Shown: in pieces, positions 34,670-42,855 of the stretch
Layout of the letters: every line of letters starts with the position of its first letter
Numbering within the stretch: the stretch's first letter is position 1
IMG/VR virus record: IMGVR_UViG_3300025120_009907
Location: 1-45,223 of that record
Reading direction: 5' to 3' (one strand)
DNA: 45,223 nt
Source: a virus
Notes under the pieces: model-generated
What the model saw: only the letters and a program-made list of their open reading frames with translations
What the model was told of the DNA's origin: nothing
The model's database searches: none
Position numbers and translations under genes: made by a program

Positions 34670-37137
34670 TAGTTCAATCTCCTAAATTCCACATCCACCT
34701 TGCTGTAATCTACTATGTAGTACCCTGTGTCTGTCATCTCTCTTGCCCATGGAACTTCCTGTGCCATCACGCCCTCGTATGTTCCTTCTGACTGTTTGTA
34801 TTTAAACGAATATATGTTGATGCCTAGTGGTGACTTGCCAACTAATTTGATCTCTTCCTTGAGTCTACTATCACTGAATTTGAAACCGGAGAAGACACTT
34901 TTTATTGAACTACCCAACGATCCTAACTTCAATCCAAGATTTTGTCCCACGTTCTGCAGGAACGACTGTCCGCCCAACTGTGCCGCACTGGCGTTGAACA
35001 GGCCTGCCTTGGTGGCCAGACTCTGGATCGAATTTATGCCCACTATATTTCCGCCAATGATACTCTGGTAGTTTTGTGTGATGCTGGATAGGTTGGCTAT
35101 TGTTGCCGGAATATTGCCTGCGGATAGATTTCCTTTGAGTCCTTTGACAGCATTCAGACTGCTGTTGGCCAGATCGAATCCTCCACCTATGCCTTCCATG
35201 GTCTTGCTTCCTAGAGTGAACAGTTCACCGGCACTGTTGACGAACACGTTGTCCTTGAACAATTCCGTGCTCTTACCTGAGAATTTATCTATCACCTGTG
35301 AAGTGAGTGTGTTGGTTAGATCTTTCACATCAGAGTTGACGTTGAATCCTTTGAATTTGTTGGAGATGCTGTCCTTGATGTCGAACGGCAGATTTACTTG
35401 TTCAGCGATCCCGTAGAGTTTGTCGTACCCCGATGTATATTCAGTCAACAACTTCTTGGCCTTCTCGGCATTTGTGCTTGTTCCCATCGCTTTTTTAAGA
35501 AATCCCAGTTGGTCTTCCTGGGACTGGGCGAAACGAATGTGCGGGTTATCGCTCAGTCTGTTTTTCATATTCAAGAACTCTGGAGTTCCTGGCGTGTTGG
35601 CCCTTTCTAGCCACTTCTTCTTGTCAGCAGGAGTGTCAGGGATGATCGAGTCACCGGCTATCACACTGGCCCTGAACATGGGCTCGTGTGTCACGAACCT
35701 GTGAACAGTCGTCTTGGTCTTCCCGGTGAATGCTTTCAGAGGGCTAATTCCTTTTTGTGCTAATTCCACGTCACCTTCTTCACGCAGTTGCATTCCGGCT
35801 TTCTCTTGAGTCAGCCATGTTGGCCCCCATTGGGTTATTCCGCCTCCACCTGAACCTGGTCTGCCCATCGGTGCGTTCAAATGCACCTGGCTACCTTGCA
35901 CATGGAATACGCCAGTAGCGCCGTGTAGTTGTGATCCCGGTGTGAATGATGATATGGCCGACTTTGCGTAACTCTGTATGCCTCCGGATGGTGAACTCTG
36001 TAGAATGCCCTTCTCACCAATTTTCAGTATCGCATCAGCACTCTGTATCATCTCCTTGGCCGCACTCATCCTGATCTGTCCATTGGCGTGCATGTTGATG
36101 TTGGAGTCTGAGTGCAGGTTGAAGTCACCTTCGGTCCTCAGGTTGATTCCTCCAACCCCCGAATACACATCGATCCTGCCGTTGCTCTGCATCTCGATGT
36201 AGGCGTTACCCGAACCGTTGGCTATGTACACAACACCCGCTGTGTCATGCATCAGCAACTGGTGTCCAGATGCTGTCCTCAATCTCGTAAGTTGGTTTGT
36301 GCCGTCTACTGCACCATCGTCCATGACAAATGTGTGTCCGATTTTTCTTGATACATGGTCTGTTGCTCCTGAATCCTTTGCACCTACTGGTTGTTTGACC
36401 GATGCTGTATCTTTACGACCCGGTGTGCTGATGCCAAACACCTGGCTCGGGGATTCACGCCTTGCTGAACTAGAGGTGTTGCCTCTAACATCGTCTGCAC
36501 TTAGGCCTTGCTTCAGTAGAGTTTCCGCAAGTGGGTGTATGGGTTTTGGATATGCTTCGTAATCATTTTTTGGCAGTGCACCAGTGGCCGCTCTGTTGAG
36601 CTCTCCTGCTGGTACGTTGGTCGATCCATAAGTTGCTTGTTTGTCCACGCCTGAGCTCAACTGTCCTGCTGGTCCTCCGTCCGTTTTGTCCCATGTCTTT
36701 TCGCTTGACGCTATGCCTGGTGTCATGTGATTGGTGTAGGGGTCCTGCACACACCCTATCCAGAAGGCCTGATTCATCTTACCTTCAGCGAATATGACCA
36801 ACACAGTCGTTTCAAGATCAGGCGGTACCGCCCAAAAACCGTATGAGTGCTGGCTGTGTTCGTATTCTGTTGATCCTGGAATGTTGTGTTTCACACCCTT
36901 GGCTCCATAGAAAGGAGAGAGATACTCACATGTGATCAATTGTGATTCCGTACCCGCATTTGGAGAGGCCTGTGCCAATGATGGTATCAAAACACTCAAC
37001 CTGCCCATCCTTGTGGGGTCCTTGTTGCCTTTGACCACACCTAAGTAGGGCCCTGCGTTCGCACCGGCCCAACTCTGGTCCTTGCCTGGTGCTTTGGGAT
37101 TTGATGCGCCACCTTTAAGGTAATTGTGTAAACTCAT
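34669..37137 (-). CDS. 5: Baseplate hub spike, gp5-like, with C-terminal S74-type chaperone domain
   Basis: 822 residues. Residues about 28-140 form the gp5 OB-fold (GPYLGVVKGNKDPTRMGRL, then WAVPPDLETTVLVIF and FWIGCVQDPYTNHMTPG). About 288-375 is a beta-helix-like run of short repeats (YIEMQSNGRIDVYS, INLRTEGDFNLHSDS, INMHANGQIRM), the membrane-piercing spike type. I see no T4-lysozyme domain between them, unlike T4 gp5. The last 68 residues begin SDSRLKEEIKLVG and contain YSFKYK and GVMAQEV, the pattern of peptidase S74 intramolecular chaperones that trimerise and then cleave off fibres and spikes. The protein sits between the hub gene and gp25. Confidence 0.82.
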   Translation of the reverse strand: MSLHNYLKGGASNPKAPGKDQSWAGANAGPYLGVVKGNKDPTRMGRLSVLIPSLAQASPNAGTESQLITCEYLSPFYGAKGVKHNIPGSTEYEHSQHSYGFWAVPPDLETTVLVIFAEGKMNQAFWIGCVQDPYTNHMTPGIASSEKTWDKTDGGPAGQLSSGVDKQATYGSTNVPAGELNRAATGALPKNDYEAYPKPIHPLAETLLKQGLSADDVRGNTSSSARRESPSQVFGISTPGRKDTASVKQPVGAKDSGATDHVSRKIGHTFVMDDGAVDGTNQLTRLRTASGHQLLMHDTAGVVYIANGSGNAYIEMQSNGRIDVYSGVGGINLRTEGDFNLHSDSNINMHANGQIRMSAAKEMIQSADAILKIGEKGILQSSPSGGIQSYAKSAISSFTPGSQLHGATGVFHVQGSQVHLNAPMGRPGSGGGGITQWGPTWLTQEKAGMQLREEGDVELAQKGISPLKAFTGKTKTTVHRFVTHEPMFRASVIAGDSIIPDTPADKKKWLERANTPGTPEFLNMKNRLSDNPHIRFAQSQEDQLGFLKKAMGTSTNAEKAKKLLTEYTSGYDKLYGIAEQVNLPFDIKDSISNKFKGFNVNSDVKDLTNTLTSQVIDKFSGKSTELFKDNVFVNSAGELFTLGSKTMEGIGGGFDLANSSLNAVKGLKGNLSAGNIPATIANLSSITQNYQSIIGGNIVGINSIQSLATKAGLFNASAAQLGGQSFLQNVGQNLGLKLGSLGSSIKSVFSGFKFSDSRLKEEIKLVGKSPLGINIYSFKYKQSEGTYEGVMAQEVPWAREMTDTGYYIVDYSKVDVEFRRLN

Positions 37138-39431
37138 TATAATCTTCCCTTGTTGAATATGTTCTTGGCCTCTGTGTAGAGATCTTTAATTTTTCTTCCT
37201 ATGTTAGTTACTTCTGATAGGCTACCACCCTCATCTTTCAGATACTGTGCAAATTCGTCCGCTTCTTTCTTCGTACCAACATAACTATCGCCTGTTGTGG
37301 ACACAGTTGTTACATATTCATCCACTGGGTTTGATATGTAGACTCCTTGGTTGTTGAAACGAGTCAGATGCAACACATTGGTGTATCTGCCACTATTGAA
37401 ATTATGTTCCACTTGTATTACTCTGTACAGTCCCGAAAACATTCCCTGCTGTGTTGATCCCATCTCGTAAATGCCTTTCATGTTGTCCAGGTCGGTGGGC
37501 ATCTTGAAGTTCAACATTATGATAGGTTCCGCCAGGTCTGGATTGTAGCAACCCCTTTTCACGTCCCAAACCGCGTTCAAATTTCCCCTCCAAAAATCTA
37601 TTGTGTCATCCTTGCTGACCCCGTCTGCCACTTTCTCTGGCACCGCGGGAATGAACTGTGACTGTCCCATCCAGGCCGGGTCTCCCAATATCTCCATCCT
37701 GATGTTCACCATGTCCGCCAGTGGGTGTGTGAGCTCATCTATGAACTGATCCACGAAGGTGAATCCACCACCTGTCTTGTTTGTGCCATTCGATTTGGAC
37801 AGGCCGGGCCCACCCCTGTAGGTGATATTTTGATCTTGTACAGTGTCATCTGGATTATCCGTTCCCCTTTGCTTTGTTGTTGAGCTCTGAGCGTACTTGT
37901 TCTTTCTAGATGCGTCGGACTCCACGTCCTTGAGCCTGCTCTGGAAGTAGGCCACCTTGTAGTTGATACCTAGGTCCAACACGTCCACGTTGTCTCCAGT
38001 GAAAATGTAGTCGTAGGTCTTGTACACGAAATTCTTGAAATTCTGTCCTGTGCTGACGCCCGGTATCGACAGAGAGTATGCGTGTACACGATACGGTGAG
38101 ACCACGAACTTGATCTTCTTGACGTTGGTCTGTCGTTTGAGATCATACTGTTCTGTCGGGACCACACTGGCCCTTATCCTGAAGTAATCGAACCACATGT
38201 TAGATTTGTTCTTGGACTCTTCGTACACCGCTTGTGCGCCACCTTTGTCATCGGCGGCGGACAATGTATCTGCAACTTTACTCTTCCATTTCTTGAAATT
38301 TATGTCTGAGAATTTTGGGTCTGATTTCATTGCTTCTTCCAGTATCTTTATTACGCTGGTCGTGGTGTTGATCTGCATGAAGTTAGAACCTGCTGTATCA
38401 CCGGTCAACGCCTTCCTGAATCCTGGGTCTACTGACTGACTGGTCATCGGTGACTCATTGAAGAATTCGTTGTTTATCGTGACCCCCTGTGGGTTGAATG
38501 ACTCGTCTATGCTTATCTCATACTTGTCTGGTATTGAGACCCCAGAAGTTTTTGTTTCGTCCTCGTTCTGACGATTCAGTATGTCCTCTAGGTCCTGCAC
38601 CACCGTGCTCAATTTCTGATCCTTGGAGAAAAGTGTTCCCGATGTCCTGGGGTAGTTGTACTGGTCAAAGTATGCGAACTCGTTGTAGGGTATTGCCGTT
38701 GCGGTGTACACCGTGCCTCCCTGGTTGACATCCAACTCCATGTTGGTCATCTTGACTGGAATCACTCTTTTCAATCTTTCTTTTTTGATGTCTGGTGGAT
38801 GGTTACCGAGCTCGTCAAATCCCGCAAACTCCACCGTCAACAAGTAAGGTGCATCCAGGTGGTCCAGATAGCCGTTGTTGGCGGCCGCGGCCCTCATACG
38901 TTCGAACAGGGTTATGCCGGCCGGCTCTATGATGGTCATGGTTATCTGTGTGACCGATGTCAGCCTCCTCTTCTCGTTGAGGCCTGGTATGGCATTCAAC
39001 GTAACCTCTTTGAAGTAAAGGTCACGATCCCTTTTGAAGGTACTCGAACTCTTGCCAAGCACTGCCCCCATTCTTGCGTTGTCCACTGTTTTGTTGAATG
39101 CGTTGTTGGGATCTAGTTGTCTCTCCCAATTGTTGGCAGATGATTCGGCGTGGCTGGCGGAGTTGCTGTCCGCTATACCCCCGCTCTTTATTATTATGTC
39201 ATGTGGTTTGCCGGTGAGCAGTGTCTTGGTGTTCTCTATGTCTGCCTGATTCAAGGCTGACAGCGTGAACAATGAATTGTAAGATGCAAACTTGTGCAAT
39301 TCGTTCGGTGTGGAAACGTCATGGACAAATTTCTTGTCTTCCTTAGTCTTCGCCTCTCCGTAAAGAGGATGGACAGTTTTAGATACCTTAGCGTTTAGAT
39401 CAACACTTGATGTTGTTATGGTTTTTGCCAT
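37137..39431 (-). CDS. Large baseplate hub protein (gp27-like role)
   Basis: 764 residues. It precedes the gp5-like spike gene with overlapping stop and start. A segment VTQITMTIIEP, then APYLLTVEFAGFDE and TAIPYNEFAYFDQYN, is beta-rich as in tail hub rings. The C-terminal part, with MFSGLYRVIQVEHNFNSG and NVLHLTRFN, follows the pattern of gp27/protein-D type hub proteins, where such a strand ends the ring domain. T4 gp27 is about half as long. The middle is unfamiliar. Its function is to seat the spike trimer on the tail tube. Assignment to gp27 rests mainly on position and this C-terminal pattern. Confidence 0.6.
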   Translation of the reverse strand: MAKTITTSSVDLNAKVSKTVHPLYGEAKTKEDKKFVHDVSTPNELHKFASYNSLFTLSALNQADIENTKTLLTGKPHDIIIKSGGIADSNSASHAESSANNWERQLDPNNAFNKTVDNARMGAVLGKSSSTFKRDRDLYFKEVTLNAIPGLNEKRRLTSVTQITMTIIEPAGITLFERMRAAAANNGYLDHLDAPYLLTVEFAGFDELGNHPPDIKKERLKRVIPVKMTNMELDVNQGGTVYTATAIPYNEFAYFDQYNYPRTSGTLFSKDQKLSTVVQDLEDILNRQNEDETKTSGVSIPDKYEISIDESFNPQGVTINNEFFNESPMTSQSVDPGFRKALTGDTAGSNFMQINTTTSVIKILEEAMKSDPKFSDINFKKWKSKVADTLSAADDKGGAQAVYEESKNKSNMWFDYFRIRASVVPTEQYDLKRQTNVKKIKFVVSPYRVHAYSLSIPGVSTGQNFKNFVYKTYDYIFTGDNVDVLDLGINYKVAYFQSRLKDVESDASRKNKYAQSSTTKQRGTDNPDDTVQDQNITYRGGPGLSKSNGTNKTGGGFTFVDQFIDELTHPLADMVNIRMEILGDPAWMGQSQFIPAVPEKVADGVSKDDTIDFWRGNLNAVWDVKRGCYNPDLAEPIIMLNFKMPTDLDNMKGIYEMGSTQQGMFSGLYRVIQVEHNFNSGRYTNVLHLTRFNNQGVYISNPVDEYVTTVSTTGDSYVGTKKEADEFAQYLKDEGGSLSEVTNIGRKIKDLYTEAKNIFNKGRL

Positions 39432-39433
39432 GT

Positions 39434-39733
39434 CTAAATCCCTAGATCTCTAAGCAGGTTCTCTTTCTTTGGTAACTGCACAGTGACTCCGGGTTTAAAA
39501 TCATAAATGGGATCTTCAATTTGGTCTGGGTTACGTTGTGCAAACACCCACCACAGTCTCGGCGAGCCATAAAGATCATAGGCCAACAGGTCGGGCCTAT
39601 AGGCGTAAGTCCTCTCTATGGTATAACTCTGATCGTCCTGCTCGGCTGTTATAGTTCTCGGATTTAATATGTCTAGATAATTGCTTGTTTCGCCTGTTGC
39701 AAAATACGGTGATGTGTTTGAGTACTCGGCCAT
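39434..39733 (-). CDS. 53: Baseplate wedge protein gp53
   Basis: 99 residues, shorter than T4 gp53 (196) but typical of marine relatives. The conserved block is YAYRPDLLAYDLYGSPRLWW, then VFAQRNPDQI and DPIYDFKPG, ending in VQLPKKENL. This has the look of the LysM-like gp53 core. In T4, gp53 is added to the wedge and clamps it to its neighbour. The start shares a base with the preceding stop; 2 bases separate its stop from the hub ATG. Confidence 0.82.
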   Translation of the reverse strand: MAEYSNTSPYFATGETSNYLDILNPRTITAEQDDQSYTIERTYAYRPDLLAYDLYGSPRLWWVFAQRNPDQIEDPIYDFKPGVTVQLPKKENLLRDLGI

Positions 39734-40554
39734 TAGATGAATCCTACCTCATTGCCTTTGCCGTTAAGTTCTCCATTGACGAATTTCTTCATTGAGAACT
39801 CCTTGACCTTATCTCTGCTGTAGATTGGTGTTATCAACACTGATATATTTGATAATGTTGGTGCCCAGGTCTGTGACTCACCTGTCTGTACTAACTGTGT
39901 CACGTTGCTAGGAGTCGCTGAATTGGTGTCAGATTGTTTTGTACTGATGTAATCTATGCCCTGTCTCAACTCTATGTTGAACGAATTTACTACCACAGGT
40001 ACCCTGTTGAACATGTGGTCCCCGTATCCATAAAGATGCAGGATCGGTGGGGGATTACCTTTGAGTCCGTTTAGGCCAGTTTCGCTACCAAAGAACATCT
40101 TGGTTGCAGTCCTTAGGAAGTTCACGGTTGCAACCCAATGCTTGGCATCTTGACTGTTCTGTACTGGAAATTCTCCAATAATGTTTAAAGAATCAATTTG
40201 CGAGTTCTGGTAAGCCTGGTGTGGAAAATTACTGTGTGTCATATCCATAGCGTTGTAGGTGGCCTGGTGTGCTATCTGCATTGTGGGTGTCAAAGGCCAG
40301 AATATACCCTGTGATGGTGCTAGAGGTTGCATGATCGGATTGTTAGCAAAATCAAAGAACTGTGTCAATGGTCCATCTGGAACTTGCAATCTCACACGCC
40401 AGTCAGTCTTGTCGTTACGTCCTGACCATTTTGCCCTAGCGTTAACGATCCTGGAGTCCGTGGAAATACCGGCACCCGTGAGCCTACCCAGGGTCCTATT
40501 GAGTATGCCCGATCCCACGTTCTTGACTATTTTTCCTATTCCACCAAATACCAT
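39733..40554 (-). CDS. Baseplate protein, possibly tail tube cap/junction (gp48/gp54-like)
   Basis: 273 residues from the ATG at 40554. A longer frame reaches 40644, but the TATAAATA late motif lies at 40599-40606, between the two starts, and AAAGGAAA is upstream of the shorter one. The sequence has KTDWRVRLQVPDGPL, GIFWPLTPTMQIAHQATYN, FPVQNSQDAKHWVATVNFLR and a beta-rich C-terminus, all soluble. It is the first gene of the baseplate operon. Tube-cap proteins of marine T4-like phages fit the size and position, but I cannot match it firmly to gp48 or gp54. Confidence 0.5.
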   Translation of the reverse strand: MVFGGIGKIVKNVGSGILNRTLGRLTGAGISTDSRIVNARAKWSGRNDKTDWRVRLQVPDGPLTQFFDFANNPIMQPLAPSQGIFWPLTPTMQIAHQATYNAMDMTHSNFPHQAYQNSQIDSLNIIGEFPVQNSQDAKHWVATVNFLRTATKMFFGSETGLNGLKGNPPPILHLYGYGDHMFNRVPVVVNSFNIELRQGIDYISTKQSDTNSATPSNVTQLVQTGESQTWAPTLSNISVLITPIYSRDKVKEFSMKKFVNGELNGKGNEVGFI

Positions 40555-40562
40555 CTTAATGG

Positions 40563-40591
40563 TTGCTTTCCTTTGTAAAATTTCGTATACT
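40563..40591 (+). promoter_or_regulatory. Sigma70-like promoter for gp55-gp47-gp46
   Basis: TTGCTT (40563-40568), a 17-base spacer and TATACT (40586-40591): three of six and five of six matches to consensus with ideal spacing. A start near 40598 would give a leader of about 100 bases to the gp55 ATG at 40698. It faces the minus-strand late promoter 8 bases away. Confidence 0.42.
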
Positions 40592-40598
40592 TTAACTA

Positions 40599-40606
40599 TA
40601 TTTATA
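40599..40606 (-). promoter_or_regulatory. T4-type late promoter for the baseplate operon (TATAAATA)
   Basis: An exact eight-base match on the minus strand to the late -10 element recognised by gp55-type RNA polymerase. It sits in the divergent gap, 44 bases before the ATG at 40554, so the leader would be close to 40 bases. No other gene start lies between. It should drive the minus-strand baseplate genes late in infection. Confidence 0.55.
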
Positions 40607-40697
40607 GGCATTAATCTAGGCGCACTTAATTCACCATACGACACGATTCAACAGACCTGTTTGTGGTCACTCACATTGATACAAAGAGAAGGAATTT

Positions 40698-41678
40698 ATG
40701 AAGAGAGTCAAGTACCTAAACAACAGAGATCTGCTACTGCAGATACATGCCAGCAAGAACACATACTGTTCTTATGTTTCACCCGAAGACTCACAGTTTG
40801 ATCTCATAGTGCCCAACCTGAAGAAAATCAATGCAAGTGCGGTAGCACAGGCACGTAAGGCCAAGGCCAAACGTTTGACACAGGAAGCATGGGAAGAGGC
40901 CAAAACAGCAGGACTGAAAAAAATTAAATTAGTGGACTACACAGTGAGTCCGAGAAAGATAGACAAGACGGATCTTGTGTTCAGGGTCATGATGTTCGAT
41001 CATGTGCCCATGGACGACCAGAGGAAGAAGAATCCCAAGACTGTGGCAGACCATCACAGCAAAGTTAACTTCCCACCGTTCCAACACTACAGATTTGATG
41101 TGAAAGGTAAACTTGTATGTGTGGGAAAATCACACTGGATAGGTGGCATGGATAACGGACACTTCTCATGTGACCATGGCAAGATGACAAACCAACTGGC
41201 GATGATGTACATGAAACTTTGCGAGAGATATGGAACAAGAGCAAACTGGAGAGGATACACGTACAACGATGAGATGCAATCACAGGCGTTGATGCAACTG
41301 AGCCAGATCGGCTTGCAGTTTGATGAATCTAAATCAGACAATCCTTTCGCATACTACACAGCGGCAATAACAAATTCGTTCACGAGGATTCTAAATATTG
41401 AAAAGAAAAATCAAGCGATCAGAGATGATCTGCTCGAACAGAACAACATGATGCCCAGTTTCACAAGACAAAATGAAAATGATGCCAGTTCACCGATATA
41501 CAAAAAAAGAATGGAAACCATACACGGCGAGGTGCGACAGGTCAATAAAACCGGCATTGCAAAATTAAACAAGGTGCTAAAGAAAAAAGGTAAGATCGAT
41601 TCGGAAGACTTTGAAAGTGTTAACTCTAGGAAAGTTGACATGACTAATCACAAACCAATCGTGAAGAAGAGGTGGTAA
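40698..41678 (+). CDS. 55: Sigma factor for late transcription, gp55
   Basis: 326 residues with AGAAGGA 5 bases before the ATG. The conserved core is RANWRGYTYNDEMQSQALMQ, GLQFDESKSDNPFAYYTAA and NSFTRILNIEKKNQAIRDD, the sigma-2-like region of T4-family gp55 that recognises TATAAATA. It is much longer than T4 gp55 (185). The N-terminal 170 residues include a basic stretch (ARKAKAKRLTQEA) and HYRFDVKGKLVCVGKSHW, which I recall from related marine phages. The C-terminus is lysine-rich (LKKKGK, VKKRW), and I do not see an obvious hydrophobic sliding-clamp binding tail. It is followed 3 bases later by gp47. Confidence 0.88.
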   Translation: MKRVKYLNNRDLLLQIHASKNTYCSYVSPEDSQFDLIVPNLKKINASAVAQARKAKAKRLTQEAWEEAKTAGLKKIKLVDYTVSPRKIDKTDLVFRVMMFDHVPMDDQRKKNPKTVADHHSKVNFPPFQHYRFDVKGKLVCVGKSHWIGGMDNGHFSCDHGKMTNQLAMMYMKLCERYGTRANWRGYTYNDEMQSQALMQLSQIGLQFDESKSDNPFAYYTAAITNSFTRILNIEKKNQAIRDDLLEQNNMMPSFTRQNENDASSPIYKKRMETIHGEVRQVNKTGIAKLNKVLKKKGKIDSEDFESVNSRKVDMTNHKPIVKKRW

Positions 41679-41681
41679 TTA

Positions 41682-42704
41682 ATGGCATTCTTTAAAAAGG
41701 TGGCCTGTTTCACGGACATACACTTTGGTCTTAAAGGCAACAGTCGCATACACAACGACGACTGTGAAGAGTTCGTAAAATGGTTCATAGCACAAGCCAA
41801 GGCAGAAGAATGTGATACCTGCATATTCCTAGGAGACTGGCACCATCATAGGTCAGCAACAAACGTTTCCACGATGAACTACACAGTGTCCAACATGGAG
41901 AGATTGGGTGCGGCGTTTGAGAAAGTTTATGTGATCATGGGCAATCATGATCTGTACTACAGAGACAAGAGAGAGATCAATTCGATGGAATACATCAGGA
42001 ACATTCCAAACATACACATTGTGAATGAATGGTTGGTGGAAGACGATGTTGCAATCATACCGTGGGTTGTGGGAGACGAATGGAAAAAAATTGAAAAGAT
42101 GAAACAGAAGTACGTGTTTGGACATTTTGAATTGCCTTACTTCAAAATGAACGCAATGGTAGAAATGCCAGATGTTGGCGGAATACAGACTGATCATTTC
42201 GCAGGTTGTGAGAAAGTGTTCTCAGGACACTTCCACAAAAGACAGATAATGAAAAATGTGACTTACATGGGCAACGCCTTCCCACACAACTATGCAGACG
42301 CATGGGATGATGACAGGGGCATGATGATTATTGATTACGGTAAAGAACCCAAATATATTAACTGGCCCGATATGCCGAGGTATATCACAATAAAAGTTTC
42401 GGAGTTGCTAGAAGATCCAGACAAATACTTAAAACCAAAAATGTATGTGAGAGTCACATTAGATATAAAAATCAGTTATGAAGAAGCAAACTTCGTCAGA
42501 GAAACATTCATAGACAAGTATCAACTGAGGGAACTACAACTGATTCCAGAACAGGTGGACAACGCACAGCAACCACTAGTTGAAGTGCAGAAGTTTGACA
42601 GCGTGGATCAAATCGTTATCAAACAGTTACAGGGCGTGGACTCAGAGGTCTATGACAAGAACGTGTTAACAGCAATTTACAACGATCTAGATGTCACGAA
42701 TTAG
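41682..42704 (+). CDS. 47: Recombination nuclease subunit gp47 (Mre11/SbcD-like)
   Basis: 340 residues. Five metallophosphoesterase motifs are present in order: DIHFG (D12, H14), GDWHHHR (D52), GNHDLYYRDKR (N88, H89), GHFE (H148) and SGHFHKR (H183, H185). These bind two metal ions in the nuclease active site. With gp46 it processes DNA ends for recombination-dependent replication and, in T4, host DNA breakdown. The ribosome site is AGAGGTGG. The 3' end overlaps the start of the 54-residue gene. Length is as in T4 (339). Confidence 0.95.
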   Translation: MAFFKKVACFTDIHFGLKGNSRIHNDDCEEFVKWFIAQAKAEECDTCIFLGDWHHHRSATNVSTMNYTVSNMERLGAAFEKVYVIMGNHDLYYRDKREINSMEYIRNIPNIHIVNEWLVEDDVAIIPWVVGDEWKKIEKMKQKYVFGHFELPYFKMNAMVEMPDVGGIQTDHFAGCEKVFSGHFHKRQIMKNVTYMGNAFPHNYADAWDDDRGMMIIDYGKEPKYINWPDMPRYITIKVSELLEDPDKYLKPKMYVRVTLDIKISYEEANFVRETFIDKYQLRELQLIPEQVDNAQQPLVEVQKFDSVDQIVIKQLQGVDSEVYDKNVLTAIYNDLDVTN

Positions 42705-42855
42705 TAAAAAGAAATTGATAGAAGTTTTGAAGGGTGACCTCGAGGAACCTGTAACCAAACAATCACTTTTGGATCAACTTGCAAAACCCGTAACACAGGA
42801 AGAGTGGTTGAAAGGATATAACGAATGGAAGAGGAAACAACTTGCTAACGATTAA
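42691..42855 (+). CDS. Small charged protein between gp47 and gp46 (54 residues)
   Basis: An ATG within the last codons of gp47 opens a frame that reads through the whole gap and stops 14 bases inside gp46. It starts MSRISKKKLIEVLKGDLEEP and ends WLKGYNEWKRKQLAND. It is basic at the start with two helix-like halves. The frame fills the 137-base gap between two nuclease genes exactly. T4 also has small open frames between 47 and 46, but I cannot claim homology. A regulator or accessory of the nuclease is possible. Confidence 0.62.
   Translation: MSRISKKKLIEVLKGDLEEPVTKQSLLDQLAKPVTQEEWLKGYNEWKRKQLAND

Noticed and set aside
34669-37137. T4-type lysozyme domain in the gp5-like spike
   Set aside because: No lysozyme catalytic pattern could be seen between the OB-fold and the beta-helix; the call was left as spike without lysozyme.
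40555-40644. Longer N-terminus for the first baseplate gene
   Set aside because: The TATAAATA late motif would lie inside it, and a ribosome site favours the ATG at 40554.
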